Shown here in pieces: positions 9,701-17,574 of a stretch of 64,000 nucleotides of DNA. Source of the stretch: Lacipirellula parvula. GTDB lineage: Bacteria > Planctomycetota > Planctomycetia > Pirellulales > Lacipirellulaceae. Within the stretch, counting starts at the first letter, position 1. Each line of letters opens with the position of its first letter. The notes beneath the pieces were generated by a model. That model searched no databases and was not told the DNA's origin. It saw only the letters and a program-made list of their open reading frames with translations. The DNA lies in assembly GCF_009177095.1 (NCBI RefSeq), contig NZ_AP021861.1, forward strand, positions 310,001 to 374,000, given 5' to 3'. The position numbers were made by a program, and so were the translations under genes.

Positions 9701-11260
9701 GATATCTATCTGACGACCTATGCCGGACGTGAAGACGAGCCGCAGGTAGCGCGTCGCATGGCCGAATTCTACTTGCAGTGGATGAGTGCCAATGCCGCCA
9801 ACCGCGGGAAGGCCGCCGTTCAGATCAACAAACTGCTGAAAGCCTCCTACGACGGCAAGCTTGAAGCCAACGATCCGAGCGGTCCGTGGGCGCGCCGTCA
9901 GGCGGCTCAATTGCTCGCGACGAGCGGCGAACTCAAAGACTCCGCAAAGGCGGAGCAGTTGCTCGCGGCGGCCGTGGAAGGGAAAAACGCCACGCCCGAA
10001 GATCTCGATCAGCTCGTCGATCTACTCTCGTTGCGCGCCGACCCGGTTTCGCGCCAACGGGCGGTCGACACGCTGCAGAAGGTTAAGCAGATGCGCGGCG
10101 GATTGACGCCCGAGCGCGAGCTGCAACTTGGGCATCTGCTGTACGAGTTGGGCGAATGGGATGCGGCCCAGAAGCAAATGCTCGATTCGATCGGCAAGTT
10201 TCCGAATGATCCGCGACTGCAAACCGCGTATGCCTCGATGTTGATCGGGCAGAAAAAATTTGACGATGCTGCACTCCGCATCACTCGTCTGGAAGGCCTG
10301 CCTGGCACGGCCGCGGGGGTGAATGAGCTCCGTTTGCGTTTAGCGTCTGAAAAAGGCGATAAAGACGAAGTTCGACGGATGCTGACGGCGATGACGCCGG
10401 ATCTCACCCGGCTTACCGAAGAGCAGGTGAAGTACGTCGCCAGCCTTGCAAGAACGGCTGACGGCGTGGGCGACCATGAGTACGCTCTCAAGCTCTTCCA
10501 AGAGTACGCCCGCCGCGCTTCTGACGCCGGTTTGGAGATGGCGCGTCTAACGGCTCTTTACGGCAACCTCGATGAAGGCATGGCGGGCGTCCTCGCCCAG
10601 TCGTCGCAGGATATGGACGACGCGATGCGTATTGCCGTCGAAGTGCTCCGGAGTCGTCGGAGCGAATCGCCCGAGAAACTCGACGCCGCAGTCGAACGAA
10701 TCATTCGCGCCGGCCTTCGTGACGATCCGGAAGCTGCAAAGCGTTTGATCCTCGAAGCGGAAATGTTTGAAGTTCAGGAGAAGTTCGACGAGAGCATCGC
10801 CGCCTACAAGAAGCTGCTCGCCAGAGACGACGTTCCCGCGCTCGTGCGCGCCACGGCGCTCAACAACTTGGCGTTTATTCTCGCCCAAAAGAGCAACGTT
10901 CCGGCTGATCTTGAACTGGCGCTCAACTCGGTGAATGAAGCGATGGATCTCATCGGCCCGCTGTCCGACGTCCTCGACACGCGAGCTCTGGTGTATCTCC
11001 AGCAACAGCAATACGGCCCCGCGGTGGAAGATATGAAGCTTGCCGTGAAGATGAACGCCACGGCGAGCAAATATTACCACCTGGCCGCCGCCCTGTTGGG
11101 CGCCGGCGACGCCGACGGCGCCGCCGCGGCCTGGAAAGAGGCCAAGGCCCGGGGGATCGGTCCCGACGCGGTGTCCGACCTCGAAAAGGCTGATTTGGAG
11201 GCGTTCACCAAGCAGATCGAGCAAGGGGCTGAAGCTGGCGCCACCGCGCAGGTGCAGTAG
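6800..11260 (+). CDS. Large membrane-anchored TPR-repeat protein (1486 aa)
   Basis: A very long protein with one N-terminal membrane helix (about residues 8-29, YVLLIILVVGGILGTIG) and then an almost continuous helical array of tetratricopeptide-like repeats to residue ~1450. Typical units are seen around 440-490 (GFCHTQLGQFDLALEAYKAALDINPELP), 830-860 and 910-945 (AEKAMKKAIEINPEDPDAW). The short cytoplasmic N-terminus suggests the repeats lie on the far side of the inner membrane. No enzymatic domain was recognised, so a scaffold role is the most that can be inferred. It is preceded by a clear promoter and followed by a 17-bp stem-loop, then by an acidic repeat protein and a lipoprotein on the same strand. 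Confidence 0.85.
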   Translation: MQRYRVNYVLLIILVVGGILGTIGVHFLWRYQINKNADRLLAKAEAAEASGDIEAAFDSLQQYVQLRTDDDEALLSFGELAAKAVETDGLEMEVRAKGYGRLGEIVRETSVSESEAVRAGSAKLRRKLIDLQTMFGSFDLALGNINELLLTNSDDPELLTLKVQGLFQTQKQGEGARVANELIGYDPQEDKFDVAKAKAPHDPRTYLMLAAYLNDQKPELASRVIEQMVTANPESADAFVTQYSFYKSTGKNDEARAALDKAFALKPEDAAVLNAKGAEAIADFQQAFADAKGDDAEKQRTEAKKHLDEAAKFYAQGMEKYPDRIDFFERAARIETFREKPDDALKIVDKGIAAFPLKSNYNRLGIPAALGLANIKMEILITRKDFDGVKKEIAELRSLNDARVNAVADFHEARLAAVDEKWADAAKQLQDVRPRLLGFSELQALAAAIQGFCHTQLGQFDLALEAYKAALDINPELPQAKAGREQILAMMNIEQPEEGMLELDREIKEMLAKPKGEQDWGSLTAKIDDYIDEQASQRVVPTSWAASRKALLRGQMLAMRAVEEKNPAEQKTLFTQARDAIKQAYAIDPKDPTVQVQAIRLLAQEPDSGPAKALELLDSIVKKGKDSAAFRTLRVELLAAIRDPQLPAQLNAATQGMDDFEDAQKALVWSAVAARFEQLGDIAEARRCLEQAVALSPNNLPTRNALFDLALKQRDDPGMQAAQEKILEIVKSKSDPVYVLSEVKRRLSGLEAGTASKEEVAEARRMLDAAIKQRPTWADLYVVKGQLALLLDSNPDQALKDFEKAFELGGTNLNALALQIRLLAERGRVQEARQRMDRLPSSAWSGVLGTTAADILANVGESELAFAEAQKVAESKPEDAAVQSWFAGIAVRADKSDAAEKAMKKAIEINPEDPDAWTRLVSLYRELKQYDNVEKTLREAFLALDDEYLPLLTGRYYELQSRWQEAEDIYLTTYAGREDEPQVARRMAEFYLQWMSANAANRGKAAVQINKLLKASYDGKLEANDPSGPWARRQAAQLLATSGELKDSAKAEQLLAAAVEGKNATPEDLDQLVDLLSLRADPVSRQRAVDTLQKVKQMRGGLTPERELQLGHLLYELGEWDAAQKQMLDSIGKFPNDPRLQTAYASMLIGQKKFDDAALRITRLEGLPGTAAGVNELRLRLASEKGDKDEVRRMLTAMTPDLTRLTEEQVKYVASLARTADGVGDHEYALKLFQEYARRASDAGLEMARLTALYGNLDEGMAGVLAQSSQDMDDAMRIAVEVLRSRRSESPEKLDAAVERIIRAGLRDDPEAAKRLILEAEMFEVQEKFDESIAAYKKLLARDDVPALVRATALNNLAFILAQKSNVPADLELALNSVNEAMDLIGPLSDVLDTRALVYLQQQQYGPAVEDMKLAVKMNATASKYYHLAAALLGAGDADGAAAAWKEAKARGIGPDAVSDLEKADLEAFTKQIEQGAEAGATAQVQ

Positions 11261-11290
11261 GCCAGTTTCCGCCCGATTGGCAGCCCACCG

Positions 11291-11331
11291 CGGCGGCTGT
11301 TTTGCCGGTTCTGACGGCAAAACAGCCGCCG
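11291..11331. terminator. 17-bp perfect stem-loop after the TPR gene
   Basis: CGGCGGCTGTTTTGCCG (11291-11307) and its exact reverse complement (11315-11331) are separated by seven bases. It lies about 30 bases after the stop codon. It lacks a U-tract on the plus side, so it may be a transcript-stabilising hairpin or a palindromic repeat rather than an intrinsic terminator. Confidence 0.55.
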
Positions 11332-11536
11332 CTTGCCGTAAATGGCCCCCTGTTTGCACCCGAATCGTTGTTTGGCCGCATCGCCGTCGTTAAGATGCGA
11401 ACTTGGAGCCATGCTGGGACGCTCACTCCGGTAACCTACGGTCGAACGTTTGGCAGTCGAGGCAGCGAGGATTTCTGCCGATTTGCCGCATCTTTCCGGA
11501 TTCAATCGGTCAGCCCCGCGGGGCGGAGTTCCAAGC

Positions 11537-13714
11537 ATGTTGCGTCGTCTTGTCAGCCCGTTTCGTCGTTTTATTCCTGCGCCGGCCGTCGCCCTGCTGG
11601 TCGCCTTGCTGTCAGGCGGGACCGCTGTTGCTCAGGATTCGCCGGAGTTGACCGAAATCTACGGTCGGGGCGTCCACAACTACTTCGGCGGGCAGGTTTG
11701 GCTGGCGGACGATCAGTTCTCGCAGGTCATCGACGCCGGTTCGACCGACCCGCGTGTTTACTACTACCGAGCCCTGGCTCGCCTGCGGTCGGGACGTGAG
11801 GACGACGCGAAGCAAGACCTCGCAACGGGTGCCGCCTACGAAGCTCGCGATCCGGGCGCGACGTACACGATTGGCCAGGCGCTGAGCCGCATTCAGGGCT
11901 CCAATCGGCAGCTTGTCGAGAAGTACCGTCGTAGCGCTCGCATCAATCAAGCTCAGCAGAATCACGCGCTCACGCAAACTCGCTACGAGCAACTGAAGAG
12001 CCGCGAGCAACAGGTGCTGCGCACCGAGACGCCGGCCGACCTGAGCAAGCTTGCCGCGCCGCCAGCGGCGCCTGCCGCCACGGTTGCCGTGCCGGCTGTT
12101 TCGCCGCCGGCAGTTGCTACGCCTGCCGTGACGCCGCCAACCCCGCAACCGACGCTGGCCGCCGAACCGGCCGCTCCTGCAGCGGCGCCGGCTGAGACCG
12201 ATCCGTTTAGCGCTCCTGCTGAAACTCCGGCCGTCTCGGCGACGCCGGCCGTTCCGGCTGAGGCAGCGGCGCCTGCGACGACGCCCGATCCGTTCGCGGA
12301 ATCGACGACCGAGCCCGCGATGCATGCGAGCGAACCCGCCGCTCCCGCCGCCGAGGCTGCCGACGATTTGTTCGGCGCCGAGCCGGCCAGCGAACCGGTG
12401 CTCGAAGCCCCGGCGACGGCCCCTGCGGAAGCCGCCGTCGCGCCCGCCGAGGAAGCCGATCCATTTGGCGCCGAGGCGCCCGCTGAAGCCGCTGCGGAAA
12501 AGGCAGCGGCCGAGGTTCCGGCAGTTACCTCCTCGGAGGTAGCCGACGGCTTGTTCGACGAACCGGCCGCTGCCGCGACCGGCGATGTCGAAGCTGCCGC
12601 GGAAACGAAGGCCGAGACCGCGGCTGAGGCGGATGCCTTCAGCACCGAATCGAGCGCGGAACTGGTTCCAGCCGGCCAAGCTGCCGAGCCGGTCGACGCT
12701 GACATGGCGACGGAAGCGGACGCTGCCCAAGCGACCGGCGGACTATTCCAAGAAGAGACCGCCGAAGACGGCGACGTTCAGGCGCAAGAAGATCCCTTCG
12801 CTGCGGAACCGGCGCTCGGCGTGCCTGCCGACGAAGCCCCGGGCGCGGCTGAAGCGCCGGCTGCGGAAGCCGCCGAACCGGCCGCTGAAGCGCCAGCCGC
12901 CGAGGCCGACATCTTTGGCGAAACGCCCACGGAGACGCCAGCTGAGGAAGCGGCCGAGCCTGCGGAAGCGGCGCCAGGCGATGCGGCTCCGGCTGCAGAA
13001 GCTGACCCCTTCGGCGAACCGACCGCGACTGAGGCCCCTGCCGCGACAGAAGCCGAGCCCACGGCTCCGGCAGCGGAAGACGATATCTTCGGCGAATCAG
13101 CCGCTACGGATGCCCCCGCGGCGACCGAGGCCGAACCGGCTGCTCCGGCTGCCGAGACCGATCCGTTCGGCGAACCGACGACAGAGCCGGCCGCTCCCGC
13201 CGATGCGGCCCCGGCTGATTCAACCCCGGCCGATGCGGCTCCTGCGGAATCGGCTCCGGCCGAGGCGGCAGAAGACGATCCGTTTGGTTCCGCCGCTCCG
13301 GCTGAGGCGCCTGCTGGAGAATCGGATCCGTTTGGCGAACCAACGTCGGAGCCCGCCGCTCCGGCTGATGCTGCCCCGGCTGAAGAAGCCCCGGCTGCCG
13401 ATGCGGCTGAGGCCGATCCATTCGGCGATGGCGCCGCTCCTGCCGAGGAGTCGGATCCGTTCGCCACAGAGCCGGCTGCCGACGCCGCTCCTGCGGAAGG
13501 CGAAAAGCCCGCTGCCGAGAGCGACGCCCCCGCTGCAGACGCGGCGAGCGACGATCCCTTCGCCGATGCGGCGACGGACGAGCCAGCCGCCGAAGAACCG
13601 GCCGCTGACGAAGCCCCCGCCGAGGAATCGGCGGACGCGACCGAAGAGAAGCCGGCCGACGAAGCCAAAACGGAAGATGCTGCGGCTGAAGACGATCCTT
13701 TCAACGGTCTCTAA
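11537..13714 (+). CDS. Secreted Ala/Pro/Glu-rich protein with acidic DPF-type repeats
   Basis: The ATG at 11537 was chosen because it gives a classic signal peptide (MLRRLVSPFRRF, hydrophobic core, cleavage near AVA-QD at residue 32) with a GGAG box upstream; the longer frame adds 29 implausible residues. Residues ~35-125 form a short TPR-like helical domain (YYYRALARLRSGREDDAKQDL). From ~175 to the end (725) the chain is low-complexity Ala/Pro/Glu/Asp, punctuated about 18 times by an acidic motif of the form [ED]-[AST]-D-[PIL]-F, commonly ADPFGE. No known catalytic domain was recognised. A surface, periplasmic or matrix role is possible but not shown. The protein follows the large TPR gene on the same strand. 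Confidence 0.8.
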   Translation: MLRRLVSPFRRFIPAPAVALLVALLSGGTAVAQDSPELTEIYGRGVHNYFGGQVWLADDQFSQVIDAGSTDPRVYYYRALARLRSGREDDAKQDLATGAAYEARDPGATYTIGQALSRIQGSNRQLVEKYRRSARINQAQQNHALTQTRYEQLKSREQQVLRTETPADLSKLAAPPAAPAATVAVPAVSPPAVATPAVTPPTPQPTLAAEPAAPAAAPAETDPFSAPAETPAVSATPAVPAEAAAPATTPDPFAESTTEPAMHASEPAAPAAEAADDLFGAEPASEPVLEAPATAPAEAAVAPAEEADPFGAEAPAEAAAEKAAAEVPAVTSSEVADGLFDEPAAAATGDVEAAAETKAETAAEADAFSTESSAELVPAGQAAEPVDADMATEADAAQATGGLFQEETAEDGDVQAQEDPFAAEPALGVPADEAPGAAEAPAAEAAEPAAEAPAAEADIFGETPTETPAEEAAEPAEAAPGDAAPAAEADPFGEPTATEAPAATEAEPTAPAAEDDIFGESAATDAPAATEAEPAAPAAETDPFGEPTTEPAAPADAAPADSTPADAAPAESAPAEAAEDDPFGSAAPAEAPAGESDPFGEPTSEPAAPADAAPAEEAPAADAAEADPFGDGAAPAEESDPFATEPAADAAPAEGEKPAAESDAPAADAASDDPFADAATDEPAAEEPAADEAPAEESADATEEKPADEAKTEDAAAEDDPFNGL

Positions 13715-13846
13715 GAGACTGAAGTCGGCGACTCTGCCGGGTCGATTCGACTAGCACGACGTTCGAGCAAAGAGATCGATGCCCTCCTGGAGTTCCAGCG
13801 AAGCGCGCGTGTCGATCAGACCTGCGTGTGATTAGGAACTGAAGCG

Positions 13847-14440
13847 ATGGATTCGGCTGGTTGTCGCGCAAGCTCGGTGGCCGCTCGCTGGAGTCGGCGA
13901 ACGGTTGGTTGGGCTCTCATGCTCGCGATGGCGTTGTCGTTCGTCGGCTGCGAACGGCCCGCCAAGAAGCTCCCCGCCGTCCCCGTGTTGCCTGCCAGCA
14001 ACACCGCCGAGGGGAAGCTGGCGCGCATCATGCAGCGGTTCGACGACGCGCTCGAGTCGGCCGAAGCGGCCGGCGGTTCCGGCGTTATCTCGGAGCGCCG
14101 CGCGTACTCGAAGCTGATTACGCCCGAAGATGGTTCGGAGCCGCGGGAAGCGATTATCTTTATCGAGACGAAACGCGCCCTCGCGCCGGTCACCTTGAAT
14201 GCGGCGGCAAAGAGGAAGCTCGAGGAAGCGGCCAAGGCGGCCAATGAGGAATTGGCGGAAGGCGCTGCGAAGCCGTTCACGATGTCCGACACGCAGCAGA
14301 TCGAAACCGCTGAATTCCCGATGGTCTACGACGGCGAAGCGTGGAAGCTCGCCAAGGAATTGCCGCCGCAGCCGGCAGGCGAGCCGATGAGCATCGAGAA
14401 AATTTTGTTCGATTACGCGCTCCATGCGAACGGAAAGTAG
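13847..14440 (+). CDS. Putative lipoprotein, function unknown
   Basis: A 197-residue protein with a charged N-terminus, a hydrophobic stretch (WALMLAMALSF) and a lipobox-like FVGC near residue 35, so probably exported and lipid-anchored. The mature part is mostly helical and charged (KRKLEEAAKAANEELAEG) with a short beta-rich patch in REAIIFIETKRALAPVTL. No family was recognised. Codon use matches neighbouring genes (GC-rich third positions). It is the third gene in a plus-strand series with the TPR protein and the DPF-repeat protein and converges with floA, whose end is 27 bases away. Confidence 0.7.
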   Translation: MDSAGCRASSVAARWSRRTVGWALMLAMALSFVGCERPAKKLPAVPVLPASNTAEGKLARIMQRFDDALESAEAAGGSGVISERRAYSKLITPEDGSEPREAIIFIETKRALAPVTLNAAAKRKLEEAAKAANEELAEGAAKPFTMSDTQQIETAEFPMVYDGEAWKLAKELPPQPAGEPMSIEKILFDYALHANGK

Positions 14441-14467
14441 CGCGCTGCGAACAAAGGAGACGCGGCG

Positions 14468-15475
14468 TTAGCGGGAGCCGTTCGCCGCGGTCCGTTCCAG
14501 ATTTCCTTGGCGGAAGGCGTCGGACATCGCTAGCGGCACTTCGGCCTGAGCGAGCAGCACGCCGGCGCGATTAGCCGCGACTTGGGCCTTCATTTCCTGC
14601 TCTAGAGCAATCGCGTTGGCCCGCCGTTGTTCAGCGAACGCTTGAGCCATTCGCGTGTCGGCCTCGGCCTGATCGGCCTGCAGGCGGGCGCCGATGTTCT
14701 CGCCGACGTCGATGTCGGCGATGTCGATCGAGACGATTTCGAACGCCGTGTGGGCGTCGAGGCCGCGCTGCAGCACCGCCTTCGAAATGCGGTCAGGGTT
14801 CTCCATCACTTCGAGGTGCGTCGCCGCGGAGCCAATAGACGTGATGATGCCTTCGCCGACGCGGGCGATGATCGTATCTTCGGTCGCTCCGCCGATGAGT
14901 TGGGCGAGATTCGTCCGCACGGTCACGCGGGCGCGAATCTTCAACTCGACGCCGTTGCGGGCGACCGCGCTCAGCGTCGTCCGCGGTGACTTCGCGGGAT
15001 CTGGGCAGTCGATCACCTTTGGATAGACGCTCGTCCGCACCGCGTCGAGCACGTCGCGGCCGGCGAGGTCGATCGCCGCGGCGCGGTCGAAGTCGAGGTC
15101 GATGTCGGCCCGCTGGGCGGCGATGATCGCGTTGATGACCCGCGGCACGTCGCCGCCGGCGAGGTAGTGGGCTTCTAGCCGCTTGGTGGTGATGCCTGTT
15201 TCCGGATCGGTGCCGACGCCGGCCTGCATCGCCATGATCTTCGCGTCGACGATGGTGCCGGCATTCACCTGCCGCAGCTTCATGCCGATCAGTTCGAAGA
15301 AGCTCACCCGCGCATTGGACGTGTACGCGCGGAGCCACAGTCCCCCGAAGTTGAACATGACCGCCATCATCACCAGTGCAACAATGGCGATGAAAATGAT
15401 GAAGGCGATTAGCCCCATTTGCGTGGGTTCGAGGTCCGCAAGCGTGAAAGGTGCAAAAGTCATGGTCGACCGCAT
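14468..15475 (-). CDS. floA: Flotillin-like protein FloA, copy 1
   Basis: A 335-residue SPFH-family scaffold of bacterial membrane microdomains (UPF0365/FloA). One hydrophobic hairpin segment near residues 20-45 is followed by the family core: [56 protein letters not shown] and [18 protein letters not shown], then an Ala/Gln/Glu-rich coiled coil. ATG at 15475 or the in-frame ATG at 15463 could both be used; neither has a strong ribosome-binding site. This copy stands alone, unlike the second floA at 38264-39289, which lies in an NfeD cluster. The two share most core motifs and are clear paralogues. Confidence 0.92.
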   Translation of the reverse strand: MRSTMTFAPFTLADLEPTQMGLIAFIIFIAIVALVMMAVMFNFGGLWLRAYTSNARVSFFELIGMKLRQVNAGTIVDAKIMAMQAGVGTDPETGITTKRLEAHYLAGGDVPRVINAIIAAQRADIDLDFDRAAAIDLAGRDVLDAVRTSVYPKVIDCPDPAKSPRTTLSAVARNGVELKIRARVTVRTNLAQLIGGATEDTIIARVGEGIITSIGSAATHLEVMENPDRISKAVLQRGLDAHTAFEIVSIDIADIDVGENIGARLQADQAEADTRMAQAFAEQRRANAIALEQEMKAQVAANRAGVLLAQAEVPLAMSDAFRQGNLERTAANGSR

Positions 15476-15736
15476 CGCGTTACTGGACTGTGGAAGTATG
15501 AAACCTCGCCGCCATCATAGGCGATTCGCTGAGCGGTGAGAACACTTGCCGGTTCATTCGCAATTCTCTTAAGCCCTCGCAGGGCATGGACTTGCCGATG
15601 GCGTCGATCCTTGAGATTTGGAGTCTCGGACGCTTTTAGTGCCAGTGCGGAAGTTTCCATTCCTCGGCAGGCGCCTAGAATGACGGCGTCTGCCCCCGCG
15701 GCAGCCTATCACGCTGAACCAGTAGGAGAGTCTTTG

Positions 15737-16324
15737 ATGTCCCGCACCGCCAAGCTTGCCCTCGCCTTTGTGTTGGCAATTGGTTCCCTCCACAGCCCCC
15801 TCCGCGCCGACGAATTCACCGTCGATCCCTCGCACACCTCGGTCATCTTCGGCATCAGCCATCTCGGCTACAGCTTCACCTACGGCCGCTTTAACAAAGT
15901 GAGCGGCGAATTCACGCTTGACCCAGCGAAGCCAGACGCCGCGTCGTTCACCCTTGCAATCGACGCTGCGAGCATCGACACCAACGATGCGAAGCGCGAC
16001 GACCACCTGCGCGGTCCCGACTTCCTGAACACGGGCGAGTTCCCCGTCATCAGCTTTAAGAGCAACAAGGTCGTCGTCGAGAAAAAGGACGATGCGACGA
16101 TCTACGTCGTTAGCGGCGAGCTCACGATGCACGGCGTCACGAAGCCGGTGACGCTCAACCTGCAGAAGCTCGGCGAAGGCCCCGGCCCGACCGGCCAAGG
16201 CTTCCACACCGGCTTCAACTGCCAAACGAAGCTCAACCGCAGCGAATGGGGCATGACGAAGATGGTTCCGCACATCGGCGACGAAGTCGCGGTGACCATC
16301 AGCCTCGAAGGCTCGCGCAAGTAG
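15737..16324 (+). CDS. YceI family periplasmic protein
   Basis: A 195-residue secreted lipocalin-like protein of the YceI family, which binds polyisoprenoid or other amphiphilic ligands in characterised homologues. ATG at 15737 was chosen because AGGAG stands 9 bases before it and it begins a signal peptide (KLALAFVLAIGS, cleavage near LRA-DEF); the longer frame adds 67 residues with no family match. Family signatures are FTVDPSHTSVIFGISHLG at the mature N-terminus, HLRGPDFLNTGEFPVISF, and ELTMHGVTKPVTL. The physiological ligand is unknown. A 12-bp stem followed by TTTCTT lies about 60 bases after the stop. Confidence 0.93.
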   Translation: MSRTAKLALAFVLAIGSLHSPLRADEFTVDPSHTSVIFGISHLGYSFTYGRFNKVSGEFTLDPAKPDAASFTLAIDAASIDTNDAKRDDHLRGPDFLNTGEFPVISFKSNKVVVEKKDDATIYVVSGELTMHGVTKPVTLNLQKLGEGPGPTGQGFHTGFNCQTKLNRSEWGMTKMVPHIGDEVAVTISLEGSRK

Positions 16325-16386
16325 GCGGGCGTCGGTGGGGCTCCCAGTCCGACAGCCCCGCCGAGTTGCGTTTGCATTCTCACGAT

Positions 16387-16426
16387 GCCGTAGGTCAGGC
16401 GTTCGCGTCTGACCTACGGCTTTCTT
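16387..16426 (+). terminator. Stem-loop terminator after YceI gene
   Basis: GCCGTAGGTCAG (16387-16398) pairs perfectly with CTGACCTACGGC (16409-16420) over a 10-base loop and is followed by TTTCTTC. This fits an intrinsic terminator, though the stem also resembles intergenic palindromes seen elsewhere in the window. Confidence 0.6.
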
Positions 16427-16444
16427 CGAATTGATTGGGTCGAC

Positions 16445-17395
16445 ATGCCCGGGTTGAAAGAGTTTTTGCTGGGCGGCATCGTGCCGATGATCGCCGCATT
16501 GGCGGCGTTCGCGTTTGCGTGGGTCGCCTCGCGACGAGCGTCGGTCGCGTGGCCGGTGGGCGTGATCGTCGGCTACCTCAGCGGGACGATCGCGCTCGAA
16601 GCGGGCACTGTCGGCGTCGCTGCGGCGCTGAAGAAACTTGGCTCGCCGCACGATGCGCACGAGTGGACTTGGATGTTGGCGTTCGCGGCGGCCATTCCAG
16701 CCATCGTCGCACCTTTTCTCGGCGAACGCCGCGGCTGGCGTTGGCTCTTGATCGTGCCGCTCGTGGCCGGCGTGCCTCTGTGGTTGATGTGGCGGAGCAA
16801 GTATCTGCCGAGCGCTGCGGACCGTGCGACTGGCTTCATGACGCAGGCGTGGAGCGTCGGCGAAGCGATCTTGATTCTCGGCGCTGTGGCAGCGGCGATG
16901 CTGCTGGTCTGGCGGTTGTGGGAAGCGAACGAACCGAGCGATCAGCCGCGAACTCGCGGGTTTCTCGTTGCAGTGGCTCTCTCCTGCGCGGCTGCCGTGG
17001 CGGGGATGAGCGGATCGTTTGTCTACGCCTACGTGATCGGCATTGTCGCTGCCTCGGTTGGCGGCTGTTTCTTTGCCGCGCTCGCGTGCCGCGCGAACGT
17101 GGGGCCGGAATATGCGGCTGGCCCGATCGTTCTCCTCTCCGGCTCGCTGTTGATGCTTGCTACCTTGATCTCGGATCTCAAACCGCTGCATGCCGCTGGG
17201 CTGTGGATCGCGATCGCCTTGGCGTCGTCGCGGCTTCCTGGCAAGCCTGCGAGCGAGCGGGGGCGGATCGTACTGCGGTCCGTGCTCTGCTTATTGCCGC
17301 TCGTCGCCGTGGCAGGGCATGCGGGGTGCAAGTTTGCAGAGAGCCAGCGACAGCTGCAGGAAGAAGCGGAGTCGAATCCGTATATGAATTTGTGA
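16445..17395 (+). CDS. Multi-pass membrane protein, function unknown
   Basis: A 316-residue protein with about eight or nine hydrophobic segments (for example LGGIVPMIAALAAFAFAWVA, LIVPLVAGVPLWLMW, GSFVYAYVIGIVAASVGGCF and PIVLLSGSLLMLATLI), short loops and a soluble C-terminal tail (KFAESQRQLQEEAES). No transporter or enzyme signature was recognised. It starts about 25 bases after the YceI terminator and has no obvious partner gene; downstream is a nested palindrome and then the convergent mnmA. Coding status is supported by codon bias and membrane topology. Confidence 0.75.
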   Translation: MPGLKEFLLGGIVPMIAALAAFAFAWVASRRASVAWPVGVIVGYLSGTIALEAGTVGVAAALKKLGSPHDAHEWTWMLAFAAAIPAIVAPFLGERRGWRWLLIVPLVAGVPLWLMWRSKYLPSAADRATGFMTQAWSVGEAILILGAVAAAMLLVWRLWEANEPSDQPRTRGFLVAVALSCAAAVAGMSGSFVYAYVIGIVAASVGGCFFAALACRANVGPEYAAGPIVLLSGSLLMLATLISDLKPLHAAGLWIAIALASSRLPGKPASERGRIVLRSVLCLLPLVAVAGHAGCKFAESQRQLQEEAESNPYMNL

Positions 17396-17574
17396 GTGGA
17401 AGGTGAGTGGGTGAGTAGGTGTTTAAGTGAGGAGGTGTGGGATTAGCGGACAAGCTGCTTGATCTTGCGAAATAGCCCTGGGCAAGCTTGCCCAGGGCTA
17501 GTGATGGATGCGACGTCGCCACTCTCGCATTTACTTACTCACATAAACACTTACTCACCTAAATACTTCTTTCC
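17396..17574. repeat. Nested palindromic element between membrane protein gene and mnmA
   Basis: A perfect 28-base palindrome at 17473-17500 (TAGCCCTGGGCAAG and its exact reverse complement) is the core. It is framed by degenerate GTGAGT-type units on the left (GTGAGTGGGTGAGTAGGTG, about 17403-17421) and complementary ACTTACTCAC-type units on the right (about 17530-17562). It sits between two convergent genes and could serve both as a terminator. Confidence 0.75.

Noticed and set aside
8183-9910. 575-codon open frame on the minus strand
   Set aside because: It lies wholly opposite the TPR gene, has Arg/Leu/Gly-rich composition typical of antisense frames in GC-rich DNA, and shows no domain.
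11612-13704. Ser/Ala/Gly- and Arg-rich open frames on the minus strand
   Set aside because: They are reverse readings of the low-complexity repeat gene; repeat DNA keeps several frames open.
15569-17191. 540-codon open frame on the minus strand
   Set aside because: Covers YceI and the membrane protein gene in antisense and is rich in His/Arg/Ala with no structure.
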